Positions 47,283-56,451 of a stretch of DNA of 64,000 bases are shown here, in pieces. The position numbers were made by a program, and so were the translations under genes. The notes beneath the pieces were generated by a model, which searched no databases, had not been told where the DNA came from, and saw only the letters and a list, made by a program, of their open reading frames with translations. Location of the stretch: assembly GCF_000009765.2 (NCBI RefSeq), contig NC_003155.5, forward strand, positions 5,952,001 through 6,016,000. Reading direction: 5' to 3'. Numbering within the stretch: position 1 is the first letter of the stretch; each line of letters opens with the position of its first letter. This DNA comes from Streptomyces avermitilis MA-4680 = NBRC 14893. Lineage in GTDB: Bacteria > Actinomycetota > Actinomycetes > Streptomycetales > Streptomycetaceae.

Positions 47283-48119
47283 ATGGTGCAGATCAAGACC
47301 CCCGAGCAGATCGCCAAGATGCGTGAGGCGGGGCTGGTCGTGGCCGCCGTCCATGCGGCCACCAGTGAGGCGGCCGTGCCCGGCGCCACCACGAAGGACC
47401 TGGACGAGGTCGCCCGCAAGGTGCTCGCGGAGCACGGTGCCAAGTCGAACTTCCTCGGCTACGGCGGCTTCCCCGCCACGATCTGCACCTCGGTCAACGA
47501 GGTCGTCGTCCATGGCATCCCGGACGACAAGACCGTCCTGAAGGACGGCGACGTCATCTCCATCGACGCGGGCGCGATCATCGACGGCTGGCACGGCGAC
47601 GCCGCCTACACCGCCTTCGTGGGTTCCGGCCACGCTCCGGAGCTGGTCGAGCTCTCCCGGGTGGCGGAGGAGTCGATGTGGGCGGGCATCGCGGCGATGA
47701 AGCAGGGCAACCGCCTGGTCGACGTCTCCCGTGCCATCGAGACGTACATCCGCCGCCAGCCGAAGCCGGGCGGCGGCAAGTACGGGATCGTCGAGGACTA
47801 CGGCGGCCACGGCATCGGCACCGAGATGCACATGGACCCGCACCTGCTGAACTATGTGGAGCGCCGGCGCGGCAAGGGTCCGAAGCTGGTGCCCGGCTTC
47901 TGCCTGGCGATCGAGCCGATGGTGTCCCTCGGCACACCGAAGACCGAGGTGCTCGAGGACGACTGGACCGTCATCACCACCGACGGCACGTGGTCCTCGC
48001 ACTGGGAGCACTCGGTGGCGCTGACGGAGGAGGGCCCGCTGGTCCTCACCGCCCCCGACGGCGGCAAGGCCAAGCTCGCGGAGTACGGGATCACGGCGGC
48101 GCCGGACCCGCTCGCATAG
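47283..48119 (+). CDS. map: Methionine aminopeptidase, type I
   Basis: A 278-residue metalloprotease removing N-terminal Met. Metal ligands are seen in ISIDAGAIIDGWHGDAAYT (two Asp), GHGIGTEMH (His), LAIEPM (Glu) and the late HWEHSVALTEEG (Glu). The ATG at 47283 gives MVQIKTPEQIAKMREAG and is preceded by GCAGGA; upstream in-frame sequence is Arg-rich and unlikely. It sits between adk and infA as in other actinobacteria. Confidence 0.95.
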   Translation: MVQIKTPEQIAKMREAGLVVAAVHAATSEAAVPGATTKDLDEVARKVLAEHGAKSNFLGYGGFPATICTSVNEVVVHGIPDDKTVLKDGDVISIDAGAIIDGWHGDAAYTAFVGSGHAPELVELSRVAEESMWAGIAAMKQGNRLVDVSRAIETYIRRQPKPGGGKYGIVEDYGGHGIGTEMHMDPHLLNYVERRRGKGPKLVPGFCLAIEPMVSLGTPKTEVLEDDWTVITTDGTWSSHWEHSVALTEEGPLVLTAPDGGKAKLAEYGITAAPDPLA

Positions 48120-48175
48120 GTACGCCTAGGGGCGCTCTCGGTTAATGATCTCCGTAGCTGGGCATTCTCCCTCGA

Positions 48176-48205
48176 TTCGTCTTTCGGAGTGCGCTGACGT
48201 AGACT
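48176..48205 (+). promoter_or_regulatory. Putative infA promoter
   Basis: TTCGTC (48176-48181), 18-nt spacer, TAGACT (48200-48205). The leader to the infA GTG would be about 75 nt. The -35 match is weak. Confidence 0.4.
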
Positions 48206-48286
48206 GACTCGTCGGCTCTCGTGCACCCGCATGCCTGCATGCGCTCGTACGAAGTCGATCAAGGTAGTCGATTCGAAAGGCGAAGC

Positions 48287-48508
48287 GTGGCCAAGAAGCA
48301 AGGTGCCATCGAGATCGAGGGCACTGTCGTTGAGTCTCTGCCGAACGCCATGTTCAAGGTTGAGCTCCAGAACGGCCACCAGGTTCTGGCACACATCAGC
48401 GGCAAGATGCGTATGCACTACATCCGCATCCTCCCTGACGACCGGGTCGTGGTGGAGCTGTCTCCGTACGACCTGACGCGTGGCCGGATCGTCTACCGGT
48501 ACAAGTAG
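48287..48508 (+). CDS. infA: Translation initiation factor IF-1
   Basis: A 73-residue S1-like OB-fold factor that blocks the A site during initiation. MAKKQGAIEIEGTVVESLPN, FKVELQNGHQVLAHISGKMR and the ending DLTRGRIVYRYK are canonical. GTG start 48287 follows GAAAGG. A CCCCGC-TTCTG-GCGGGG hairpin (48521-48537) lies between it and rpmJ. Confidence 0.97.
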   Translation: MAKKQGAIEIEGTVVESLPNAMFKVELQNGHQVLAHISGKMRMHYIRILPDDRVVVELSPYDLTRGRIVYRYK

Positions 48509-48567
48509 ATCTTGCCTGTGCCCCGCTTCTGGCGGGGTGGTGGCACTGACCCGGAGAACCTCACCCA

Positions 48568-48681
48568 ATGAAGGTCAAGCCGAGCGTCAAGAAGATCTGC
48601 GACAAGTGCAGGGTGATCCGCCGTCACGGCCGGGTCATGGTCATCTGCGACAACCCGCGCCACAAGCAGCGCCAGGGCTGA
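48568..48681 (+). CDS. rpmJ: 50S ribosomal protein L36, zinc form
   Basis: A 37-residue protein (bL36): MKVKPSVKKICDKCRVIRRH, then GRVMVICDNPRHKQRQG. C11, C14, C27 and H32 form the zinc site, so this is the C+ paralogue. It lies between infA and rpsM in the usual alpha-operon order. Confidence 0.97.
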   Translation: MKVKPSVKKICDKCRVIRRHGRVMVICDNPRHKQRQG

Positions 48682-48884
48682 CGCACGACCGCACCCTCTG
48701 CATCCGCAGAACTTCGCGCGACGCAAGTAGTACATGTTCATACGCAGATCCCGGACCTGGGCGTTCATTGAGAACACTCGCGTCCGATACCCCCGGTCGG
48801 AGGCCGGGGACCCGGTTCGTACCTAGTACGGCGGCCGGGAGCCGGTTCTGTGGAAGACCTCCGAACGACAACTGGAGCCATTGA

Positions 48885-49265
48885 ATGGCACGCGTTTCCG
48901 GTGTTGACATCCCGCGTGAAAAGCGCGTGGAGGTTGCCCTCACCTACGTGTTCGGCATCGGCCGGACCCTCTCGCAGAAGACGCTGGCCGAGACCGGCGT
49001 CAACCCGAACACCCGCGTCCGTGACCTCTCCGAGGAGGAGCTGGTCCGGATCCGCGAGTACGTGGACAACAACTTCAAGACCGAGGGTGACCTCCGTCGC
49101 GAGGTTCAGGCCGACATCCGCCGCAAGGTGGAGATCGGTTGCTACCAGGGTCTGCGTCACCGCCGTGGCCTGCCCGTTCACGGTCAGCGCACCAGCACGA
49201 ACGCGCGTACCCGCAAGGGCCCGCGTCGCGCCATCGCCGGTAAGAAGAAGCCGGGCAAGAAGTAG
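48885..49265 (+). CDS. rpsM: 30S ribosomal protein S13
   Basis: A 126-residue head protein (uS13) contacting P-site tRNA. MARVSGVDIPREKRVEVALT, TYVFGIGR and the basic tail TRKGPRRAIAGKKKPGKK are typical. A 203-nt gap before it shows no gene; a promoter may lie there but is not clear. Confidence 0.98.
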   Translation: MARVSGVDIPREKRVEVALTYVFGIGRTLSQKTLAETGVNPNTRVRDLSEEELVRIREYVDNNFKTEGDLRREVQADIRRKVEIGCYQGLRHRRGLPVHGQRTSTNARTRKGPRRAIAGKKKPGKK

Positions 49266-49362
49266 TCCTCAGCGGACGCTGCGGAATTCGGGGCTCGCCC
49301 CGGAGTGCCGCGAACCAGCGGTCTTCGCTGTAGGACCGACCACCTCCCCGTAGGAGTTATAG

Positions 49363-49767
49363 ATGCCCCCCAAGGGTCGTCAGGGCGCTGCCAAGAAGGT
49401 GCGCCGCAAGGAAAAGAAGAACGTCGCTCACGGCCACGCGCACATCAAGAGCACGTTCAACAACACGATCGTCTCGATCACGGACCCCTCGGGCAACGTG
49501 ATCTCCTGGGCCTCCGCCGGCCACGTCGGCTTCAAGGGCTCGCGCAAGTCCACCCCCTTCGCCGCGCAGATGGCCGCCGAGTCGGCCGCCCGCCGCGCGC
49601 AGGAGCACGGCATGCGCAAGGTTGACGTCTTCGTCAAGGGTCCGGGCTCCGGCCGCGAGACCGCGATCCGTTCCCTCCAGGCCACTGGCCTCGAGGTCGG
49701 CTCCATCCAGGACGTCACCCCCACCCCGCACAACGGTTGCCGTCCGCCCAAGCGCCGCCGCGTCTGA
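49363..49767 (+). CDS. rpsK: 30S ribosomal protein S11
   Basis: A 134-residue platform protein (uS11). HIKSTFNNTIVSITDPSGNV, AAQMAAESAARRAQEHGM and the C-terminal DVTPTPHNGCRPPKRRRV are diagnostic. Unlike E. coli, rpsD does not follow; rpoA is next, as in other streptomycetes. Confidence 0.98.
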   Translation: MPPKGRQGAAKKVRRKEKKNVAHGHAHIKSTFNNTIVSITDPSGNVISWASAGHVGFKGSRKSTPFAAQMAAESAARRAQEHGMRKVDVFVKGPGSGRETAIRSLQATGLEVGSIQDVTPTPHNGCRPPKRRRV

Positions 49768-49909
49768 GGCTCGGTTGTCTTGAGGTTCCGGGCGGTACGG
49801 CTCTTCGGAGCGGTGCCGCCCGTACCCTTGCAATACCCGCACCGTGCATCGTGCGGTTCCGTCGGGCGTCAAATAGCGGGCGTCCACGAAAGAAGGATCT
49901 GATTCACAC

Positions 49910-50932
49910 ATGCTGATCGCTCAGCGTCCCTCGTTGACCGAAGAGGTCGTCGACGAATTCCGCTCCCGGTTCGTGATCGAGCCGCTGGAGCCGGGCTTCG
50001 GTTACACCCTCGGCAACTCCCTGCGTCGTACGCTCCTCTCCTCGATCCCGGGTGCGGCGGTCACGTCCATCCGCATCGACGGCGTTCTGCACGAGTTCAC
50101 CACCGTGCCGGGTGTCAAGGAGGACGTCACCGACCTCATCCTCAACATCAAGCAGCTGGTCGTCTCCTCGGAGCACGACGAGCCGGTCGTGATGTACCTG
50201 CGCAAGCAGGGTCCGGGTCTGGTCACCGCCGCCGACATCGCGCCCCCGGCCGGTGTCGAGGTGCACAACCCCGACCTCGTCCTCGCCACGCTCAACGGCA
50301 AGGGCAAGCTGGAGATGGAGCTGACCGTCGAGCGCGGTCGCGGCTACGTCTCCGCCGTTCAGAACAAGCAGGTCGGTCAGGAGATCGGGCGCATCCCGGT
50401 CGACTCGATCTACTCGCCGGTGCTGAAGGTCACGTACAAGGTCGAGGCGACCCGTGTCGAGCAGCGCACCGACTTCGACAAGCTGATCGTCGACGTCGAG
50501 ACCAAGCAGGCCATGCGTCCCCGTGACGCCATGGCGTCGGCCGGTAAGACCCTGGTCGAGCTGTTCGGTCTGGCCCGCGAGCTCAACATCGACGCCGAGG
50601 GCATCGACATGGGCCCGTCCCCGACGGACGCCGCCCTCGCCGCCGATCTGGCGCTGCCGATCGAGGAGCTGGAGCTCACCGTTCGGTCGTACAACTGCCT
50701 CAAGCGTGAGGGCATCCACTCCGTGGGTGAGCTCGTCGCCCGCTCCGAGGCCGACCTCCTGGACATCCGCAACTTCGGTGCGAAGTCCATCGACGAGGTC
50801 AAGGCGAAGCTGGCCGGCATGGGCCTGGCCCTCAAGGACAGCCCGCCCGGATTCGACCCGACCGCCGCCGCCGACGCCTTTGGCGCTGACGACGACGCGG
50901 ACGCCGGGTTCGTCGAGACCGAGCAGTACTAA
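49910..50932 (+). CDS. rpoA: DNA-directed RNA polymerase subunit alpha
   Basis: A 340-residue assembly subunit. The N-terminal domain (about 1-230) includes FVIEPLEPGFGYTLGNSLRR and TLLSSIPGAAVTSIRIDGV; the C-terminal DNA- and activator-binding domain (about 250-315) includes LELTVRSYNCLKREGI and DLLDIRNFGAKSIDEVK. The tail is acidic. It lies 142 nt after rpsK and 181 nt before rplQ. Confidence 0.98.
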   Translation: MLIAQRPSLTEEVVDEFRSRFVIEPLEPGFGYTLGNSLRRTLLSSIPGAAVTSIRIDGVLHEFTTVPGVKEDVTDLILNIKQLVVSSEHDEPVVMYLRKQGPGLVTAADIAPPAGVEVHNPDLVLATLNGKGKLEMELTVERGRGYVSAVQNKQVGQEIGRIPVDSIYSPVLKVTYKVEATRVEQRTDFDKLIVDVETKQAMRPRDAMASAGKTLVELFGLARELNIDAEGIDMGPSPTDAALAADLALPIEELELTVRSYNCLKREGIHSVGELVARSEADLLDIRNFGAKSIDEVKAKLAGMGLALKDSPPGFDPTAAADAFGADDDADAGFVETEQY

Positions 50933-50980
50933 GAGCTCGGGACCGGCTGCCGGTTCTCGGGTGCGGGTGCGCTGTGGCTT

Positions 50981-51015
50981 GTCGCGCAGTTCCCCGCGCC
51001 CCTTCCGGGGGCGCC
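50981..51015 (+). repeat. Streptomyces extragenic repeat, copy 1
   Basis: GTCGCGCAGTTCCCCGCGCC followed by CCTTCCGGGGGCGCC, which forms a GCGCCCC/GGGGGCGC hairpin. A related copy is at 56452-56481. From memory this core is a very common intergenic sequence in Streptomyces chromosomes. It lies between rpoA and rplQ, inside the presumed operon. Confidence 0.7.
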
Positions 51016-51113
51016 TCTACGAGGCTGCCCCCGGATCTCCGACGGGCAATCGCCCGCTCGGACACTGACCTCGGTACCTGATACGGCCGGGGCAGACACC
51101 TAGGAGAAACACC

Positions 51114-51617
51114 ATGCCGAAGCCCACCAAGGGTGCCCGTCTGGGCGGCAGCGCCGCGCACGAGAAGCTGCTCCTCGCGAACCTCGCGAAGTCGCTCTTC
51201 GAGCACGGCCGCATCACCACCACCGAGGCGAAGGCCCGCCGCCTGCGCCCGTACGCCGAGCGTCTGGTCACCAAGGCGAAGAAGGGTGACCTTCACAACC
51301 GCCGCCAGGTGCTCCAGGTGATCACGGACAAGAGCGTCGTGCACACGCTCTTCACCGAGATCGGCCCGCGCTACGAGAACCGTCCCGGTGGCTACACCCG
51401 CATCACCAAGATCGGTAACCGCCGTGGCGACAACGCGCCCATGGCTGTCATCGAGCTGGTCGAGGCGCTGACGGTCGCTCAGCAGGCCACGGGTGAGGCC
51501 GAGGCCGCCACCAAGCGTTCCGCCAAGGACGCCGAGGCCAAGACCGAGGCTCCCGCCGAGGTCGTCGAGGACACCAAGCCGGCCGACGAGGCCGCCGAGG
51601 AGTCGAAGGACGCCTGA
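51114..51617 (+). CDS. rplQ: 50S ribosomal protein L17 with acidic C-terminal tail
   Basis: A 167-residue protein (bL17) at the tunnel exit. The core [20 protein letters not shown] to the [16 protein letters not shown] segment (about 1-120) is standard; the last 45 residues are Ala/Glu/Lys-rich ([19 protein letters not shown]), an extension common in actinobacteria. AGGAGA precedes the ATG. Confidence 0.97.
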
Positions 51618-51634
51618 GGCTCTGCCTTGCGTTG

Positions 51635-51664
51635 AGCGGGTCCGCCCTTCGGGGCGGGCCCGCT
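51635..51664 (+). terminator. Terminator after rplQ
   Basis: AGCGGGTCCGCCC-TTCG-GGGCGGGCCCGCT, a 13-bp stem with one G:U pair and UUCG loop, followed by TTCCC. It probably ends the alpha block. Confidence 0.8.
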
Positions 51665-51706
51665 TTCCCGTTGTGGAGACGTTCTGGCCCTGAGAAGGAT
51701 CTACGT

Positions 51707-52564
51707 GTGAGTGATGAAGTACAGCCCGGGTTCGTACGGGTGCGGCTGGACCTGTCGTACGACGGGACCGAGTTCTCGGGGTGGGCCAAGCAGGCCGCGG
51801 GGCGCCGGACCGTACAGGGCGAGATCGAGGATGCGCTGCGGACGGTGACGCGGTCGGGCGAGACCACGTACGAGCTGACCGTCGCCGGACGCACCGACGC
51901 CGGTGTGCACGCGCGGGGGCAGGTGGCGCATGTCGATCTGCCCGGGGAGCTGTGGGCCGAGCATCAGGAGAAGCTGCTCAAGCGGCTCGCGGGGCGACTG
52001 CCCAAGGATGTGCGGGTGTGGTCGCTGACCGAGGCGCCCAGCGGGTTCAACGCGCGGTTCTCGGCCATCTGGCGGCGCTACGCCTACCGCGTCACCGACA
52101 ACACCGGCGGCGTCGACCCCCTTCTGCGCAGTCACGTCCTCTGGCACGACTGGCCGCTCGACGTCGACGCCATGAACGAGGCCGCCCGACGGCTCGTCGG
52201 GGAGCACGACTTCGCCGCCTACTGCAAGAAGCGCGAGGGCGCGACCACCATCCGTACGCTCCAGGAGCTGAGCCTCGTGCGCGGCGACGACGGGGTCATC
52301 ACCGCCACCGTGTGCGCCGACGCGTTCTGCCACAACATGGTGCGCTCGCTGATCGGGGCGCTGCTGTTCGTGGGGGACGGGCACCGCGGGCCCGACTGGC
52401 CGGGGAAGGTGCTCGCCGTGGGTGTGCGCGACTCGGCCGTGCATGTCGTACGGCCGCACGGGCTGACGCTCGAAGAAGTCGGCTACCCCGCCGACGAGCT
52501 GCTGGCCGCGCGCAACAAAGAGGCACGGAACAAGCGGACACTGCCCGCGGCGGGGTGCTGCTGA
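51707..52564 (+). CDS. truA: tRNA pseudouridine synthase A
   Basis: A 285-residue enzyme that makes pseudouridine at tRNA positions 38-40. The catalytic Asp is D64 in GRTDAGVHARGQ; VRLDLSYDGTEFSGWAKQ opens the domain and FCHNMVRSLIGALLFVG is the conserved C-terminal helix. GTG 51707 follows GAGAAGGA. Its place after rplQ matches other Gram-positive genomes. Confidence 0.95.
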   Translation: MSDEVQPGFVRVRLDLSYDGTEFSGWAKQAAGRRTVQGEIEDALRTVTRSGETTYELTVAGRTDAGVHARGQVAHVDLPGELWAEHQEKLLKRLAGRLPKDVRVWSLTEAPSGFNARFSAIWRRYAYRVTDNTGGVDPLLRSHVLWHDWPLDVDAMNEAARRLVGEHDFAAYCKKREGATTIRTLQELSLVRGDDGVITATVCADAFCHNMVRSLIGALLFVGDGHRGPDWPGKVLAVGVRDSAVHVVRPHGLTLEEVGYPADELLAARNKEARNKRTLPAAGCC

Positions 52565-52568
52565 GGTT

Positions 52569-53447
52569 CTACTTGTTGGCGGCCGCCGAGGCCTGGGCCT
52601 CGCCGCGCTGGCGGATCTGGCGGAACGTGTACTCGGCGAGGTCGTCGCCGGTCGTGAAGACCGCGGCGTCCTTCTCCGTCACGTCCTTGCCGTTCGTGAA
52701 GCCGGCCAGCGTGAAGTAGGCGTAGCGGCCGTAGGCATTGGTGGTCGAGCGGCAGACCGCCGTACGGCAGAAGGCGGCGACGCCCTGGCCGGGCAGCGAG
52801 GTGATGATGCTCTTGTTGTCCGCCGCGGTCTTCGCCTTGCTCGCCTTGGCCTCGGTGTCGAAGACGGCCACGCCCACCGTCACCGCCACGCCGCCCTTGC
52901 CGGAGTAGGTGACGCGCATGACGCGGGTGCAGCCGTTGCTGGTGAGGGCCTGCGGAAGCGTGCCCTGCACGGCCGACGCGCAGTTCGTCGTGGAGGCCGT
53001 GGCGCCCTTCTGGTAGGCGCGGCCGCCGATCGTCAGCTCGGTGCTCGGGAAGAGGATGTCCGGGCTGAGCGGGGCCGTGTCCTTCTTGGCGCTGGAGATG
53101 AAGTCCTTCGGATCCAGCGGGGGTGGGGCCGTCGTCGGGTCGAACGACGGGGCCGGAGCGGTGCTGCTGCTCGGGATGTCCGCCGTGGCCGGCAGGTTGG
53201 CGGGCTTGTTCGAGGCCTCGGTGCCGTCATTGGCGGACACCACGGCCACCGCCACGGCGGCACCGATCGCGACCGTGGCGAAGGCACCGCCGACGATCAG
53301 CAGCAGTCGACGGCGTTTGTTGCGCGACTCGGACGCTTCGGCGAGCGCCGCCCAGTCCGGAGTCTGATCGGTCTGGTTGCCCCACTGTGGTTGCTGGGAA
53401 CCCGGTTTCCAGGGATCCCACGGGGGCTCCCCCTGCCCATAGCTCAT
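52569..53447 (-). CDS. Single-pass membrane protein with extracytoplasmic domain, unknown function
   Basis: A 292-residue protein. A Pro/Gln/Trp-rich cytoplasmic N-terminus (1-45) leads through KRRR to one transmembrane helix (48-70), a Thr/Pro/Ser-rich linker (about 75-115) and an outside domain of about 165 residues with four Cys (NCASAV, NGCTRV, FCRTAVCRS) that likely form disulfides. I do not recognise the family. Convergent with truA (4 nt between stop codons). An ATG three codons upstream (53456) is equally possible; neither has a clear ribosome site. Confidence 0.7.
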   Translation of the reverse strand: MSYGQGEPPWDPWKPGSQQPQWGNQTDQTPDWAALAEASESRNKRRRLLLIVGGAFATVAIGAAVAVAVVSANDGTEASNKPANLPATADIPSSSTAPAPSFDPTTAPPPLDPKDFISSAKKDTAPLSPDILFPSTELTIGGRAYQKGATASTTNCASAVQGTLPQALTSNGCTRVMRVTYSGKGGVAVTVGVAVFDTEAKASKAKTAADNKSIITSLPGQGVAAFCRTAVCRSTTNAYGRYAYFTLAGFTNGKDVTEKDAAVFTTGDDLAEYTFRQIRQRGEAQASAAANK

Positions 53448-53619
53448 GGGCCGCATCTTAGACGGGGCTCGGGGGATGCCGTTCCGCTTCGGAAGGCACG
53501 TGATTCCCTGGCCTGACCTGACTGCACACGGGCAAAAAAGACATCTCCGGGTGGTTGGTGCAACGGGAAGCGGGCCAGGTACCCTGATAAGCGACATGCG
53601 CCTCCTGCTGTCCCCCGTT

Positions 53620-53649
53620 TTGACCCATCCGGGGCACCGCAGGTATCCT
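53620..53649 (+). promoter_or_regulatory. rplM-rpsI promoter
   Basis: TTGACC (53620-53625), 18-nt spacer, TATCCT (53644-53649). The predicted start at about 53656 gives a leader of about 172 nt, in which I see no gene; an L13 autoregulatory site would be expected there by analogy. The preceding 53448-53619 shows nothing recognisable. Confidence 0.7.
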
Positions 53650-53828
53650 GCATGTTCGTTATGTGTATTGGCTTGCTCATTCTCACGTGAGGGGCCCTTA
53701 CACCGGTCCACCGGGCCGATGACCAGCGGCAGGACTCGGTTGCGTCACCGAGGTCCGCCAGGGCTGTCGTACATCGTCCGTGGTGGCCATGTCAGGACCC
53801 ACTCACTGAAGAAGCGAAGGCTACGACC

Positions 53829-54272
53829 GTGCGTACGTACAGCCCCAAGCCCGGCGACATTACTCGCCAGTGGTACGTCATCGACGCCCAGGATGTCGTC
53901 CTGGGCCGTCTGGCGACCACTGCCGCGAACATTCTGCGGGGCAAGCACAAGCCGATCTATGCGCCGCACGTCGACGCTGGTGACTTCGTCATCATCATCA
54001 ACGCGGACAAGGTCCACCTCTCCGGCAACAAGAAGACCCAGAAGCTGGCGTACCGCCACTCCGGTTACCCGGGTGGTCTGCGCTCCGTCCGTTACGACGA
54101 GCTGCTGGCGAAGAACCCCGAGAAGGCCGTCGAGAAGGCCATCAAGGGCATGATCCCCAAGAACACCCTGGGCCGTCAGGTGCTCTCGAAGCTGAAGGTC
54201 TACTCGGGCGACCAGCACCCGCACGCTGCCCAGCAGCCGGTGCCGTTCGAGATCACCCAGGTCGCGCAGTAG
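53829..54272 (+). CDS. rplM: 50S ribosomal protein L13
   Basis: A 147-residue early assembly protein (uL13). MRTYSPKPGDITRQWYVIDA, VVLGRLATTAANILRGKHKP and the KNTLGRQVLSKLKVYSG segment are diagnostic. Paired with rpsI after 42 nt. Confidence 0.98.
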   Translation: MRTYSPKPGDITRQWYVIDAQDVVLGRLATTAANILRGKHKPIYAPHVDAGDFVIIINADKVHLSGNKKTQKLAYRHSGYPGGLRSVRYDELLAKNPEKAVEKAIKGMIPKNTLGRQVLSKLKVYSGDQHPHAAQQPVPFEITQVAQ

Positions 54273-54314
54273 TTCCGGCCACCCCCTAAGACTGAACAGA
54301 ATCTGAGGAGAATC

Positions 54315-54836
54315 GTGGCCGAGACCACCGTTGAGCAGCCGGTCGAAGAGACCGAGGTTGTCGACATCGAGAGCTACACCACCGAGTCCGAGGTCCCCGT
54401 CGAGGGCGAGTACACCTCCGAGTCGGTGGCGTCCCGCTTCGGCGAGCCGCAGCCGGCCGCCGGCCTGGGCCGTCGCAAGAACGCCATCGCCCGCGTCCGG
54501 ATCGTCCCGGGCACCGGCAAGTGGAAGATCAACGGCCGCACCCTTGAGGACTACTTCCCCAACAAGGTGCACCAGCAGGAAGTCAACGAGCCCTTCAAGG
54601 TGCTCGAGCTCGAGGGCCGCTACGACGTCATCGCCCGTATCTCGGGTGGCGGTGTCTCCGGTCAGGCCGGTGCGCTCCGTCTGGGTGTCGCCCGTGCGCT
54701 GAACGAGGCCGACGTCGACAACAACCGCGGCGCGCTCAAGAAGGCCGGCTTCCTCAAGCGCGACGACCGTGCGGTCGAGCGCAAGAAGGCCGGTCTCAAG
54801 AAGGCCCGTAAGGCCCCGCAGTACAGCAAGCGCTAA
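54315..54836 (+). CDS. rpsI: 30S ribosomal protein S9 with acidic N-terminal extension
   Basis: A 173-residue uS9 whose C-terminal tail reaches P-site tRNA. The core begins at about residue 49 (GRRKNAIARVRIVPGTGKWK) and ends KARKAPQYSKR. The first 45 residues are rich in Glu, Thr and Val (VEQPVEETEVVDIESYTTES) and likely disordered, typical of actinobacteria. GTG start follows GAGGAGA. Confidence 0.97.
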   Translation: MAETTVEQPVEETEVVDIESYTTESEVPVEGEYTSESVASRFGEPQPAAGLGRRKNAIARVRIVPGTGKWKINGRTLEDYFPNKVHQQEVNEPFKVLELEGRYDVIARISGGGVSGQAGALRLGVARALNEADVDNNRGALKKAGFLKRDDRAVERKKAGLKKARKAPQYSKR

Positions 54837-54862
54837 TCGCTGCCTGCTTCGTACGACCGTTC

Positions 54863-54893
54863 GCCCCGGCGGCACGCTGTGTGCCGCCGGGGC
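54863..54893 (+). terminator. Terminator after rpsI
   Basis: GCCCCGGCGGCAC-GCTGT-GTGCCGCCGGGGC: a perfect 13-bp stem followed by GTTCGTTT. Confidence 0.85.
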
Positions 54894-55047
54894 GTTCGTT
54901 TATCACGGCCAGGGGCGTATAACGACACAAGGCGCTCAAAGGCTTGCGTGATTGGATGCTTATCGAAACTGACCCTTTGTCGGTTTCCTGAGTCTCTTCA
55001 AGCCTCTTCAGGCTTCTTCGAGAATTGCGAATGTTCGGAGGACACCA

Positions 55048-56406
55048 GTGGGACGACTCTTCGGCACGGACGGCGTGCGCGGTGTCGCCAACGCGGATCT
55101 GACGGCTGAGCTCGCGCTCGGCCTCTCTGTCGCGGCGGCACACGTACTGGCCGAGGCGGGCACGTTCGAGGGCCACCGGCCGGTGGCGGTCGTCGGGCGG
55201 GATCCGCGCGCGTCCGGGGAGTTCCTGGAGGCCGCCGTGGTCGCGGGCCTGGCCAGCGCGGGCGTGGACGTCCTGCTTGTCGGTGTGCTGCCCACCCCCG
55301 CGGTGGCGCACCTCACCGGCGCGCTGGGCGCCGACCTCGGCGTGATGCTCTCCGCCAGCCACAACGCCATGCCGGACAACGGCATCAAGTTCTTCGCCCG
55401 TGGTGGTCACAAGCTGGCCGACGATCTCGAGGACCGGATCGAGGCCGTCTACGAGGAGCACCGCACCGGCGCTCCCTGGGACCGGCCCACCGGTGCGGGC
55501 GTCGGCCGCGTGACGTCGTACGGCGAAGGCGCCGACCAGTACGTCGCCCATCTGATGAGCGTGCTTCCGAACCGGCTCGACGGGATCAAGGTCGTCCTCG
55601 ACGAGGCGCACGGTGCCGCCGCCCGGGTCTCGCCCGACGCGTTCACGCGGGCCGGGGCCGAGATCATCACGATCGGTGCCGAGCCGGACGGGCTCAACAT
55701 CAACGACGGCTGCGGCTCCACGCACCTGGCGAAGCTCCGGGCCGCTGTCGTCGAGCACGGCGCCGATCTCGGTATCGCGCACGACGGTGACGCCGACCGC
55801 TGCCTCGCCGTGGACCACACTGGTGCCGAGGTGGACGGCGACCAGATCCTGGCCGTACTCGCGCTGGCGATGCGGGAGCGTTCCGCACTGCGCTCCGACA
55901 CCGTTGTCGCGACGGTCATGTCCAACCTGGGCTTCAAGCTGGCCATGGAACGCGAGGGGCTGTCCTTCGTGCAGACCGCGGTCGGCGACCGCTACGTCCT
56001 GGAGGAGATGAAGGAGCACGGCTACGCCCTCGGCGGCGAGCAGTCCGGGCACGTCATCATCCTGGACCACGCGACCACCGGTGACGGCACGCTGACCGGG
56101 CTGCTGCTGGCGGCGCGGGTCGCGCAGACGGGCCGTACGCTCCAGGACCTCGCGTCCGTCATGGAGCGGCTGCCGCAGGTGCTCGTGAATGTTCCGGACG
56201 TCGACAGGGCGCGGGTGAAGACCTCCGCCGAGCTGGCCACCGCGGTGGCCGAGGCCGAGCGTGAACTGGGTGCCACCGGGCGGGTGTTGCTGCGTCCGTC
56301 GGGGACCGAGCCGCTGGTGCGGGTCATGGTGGAGGCGGCTGACATCGAGCAGGCGCGGTCGGTCGCGGGGCGGCTCGCCGACGCGGTGAAGTCCGCGCTC
56401 GGGTAG
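55048..56406 (+). CDS. glmM: Phosphoglucosamine mutase
   Basis: A 452-residue enzyme interconverting glucosamine-6-phosphate and glucosamine-1-phosphate for UDP-GlcNAc synthesis. The phosphoserine is S104 in SASHNAMPDN; the magnesium loop is DGDADR; the substrate loop near the C-terminus includes RPSGTEPLVRVMVEA. GTG start 55048 follows CGGAGGA. It acts directly after GlmS, encoded 2.6 kb downstream. Confidence 0.97.
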   Translation: MGRLFGTDGVRGVANADLTAELALGLSVAAAHVLAEAGTFEGHRPVAVVGRDPRASGEFLEAAVVAGLASAGVDVLLVGVLPTPAVAHLTGALGADLGVMLSASHNAMPDNGIKFFARGGHKLADDLEDRIEAVYEEHRTGAPWDRPTGAGVGRVTSYGEGADQYVAHLMSVLPNRLDGIKVVLDEAHGAAARVSPDAFTRAGAEIITIGAEPDGLNINDGCGSTHLAKLRAAVVEHGADLGIAHDGDADRCLAVDHTGAEVDGDQILAVLALAMRERSALRSDTVVATVMSNLGFKLAMEREGLSFVQTAVGDRYVLEEMKEHGYALGGEQSGHVIILDHATTGDGTLTGLLLAARVAQTGRTLQDLASVMERLPQVLVNVPDVDRARVKTSAELATAVAEAERELGATGRVLLRPSGTEPLVRVMVEAADIEQARSVAGRLADAVKSALG

Positions 56407-56451
56407 CGGCCGGGGGTTGTGCCGGTGGGGAGCCGCGGCCGTGCGTGACTG

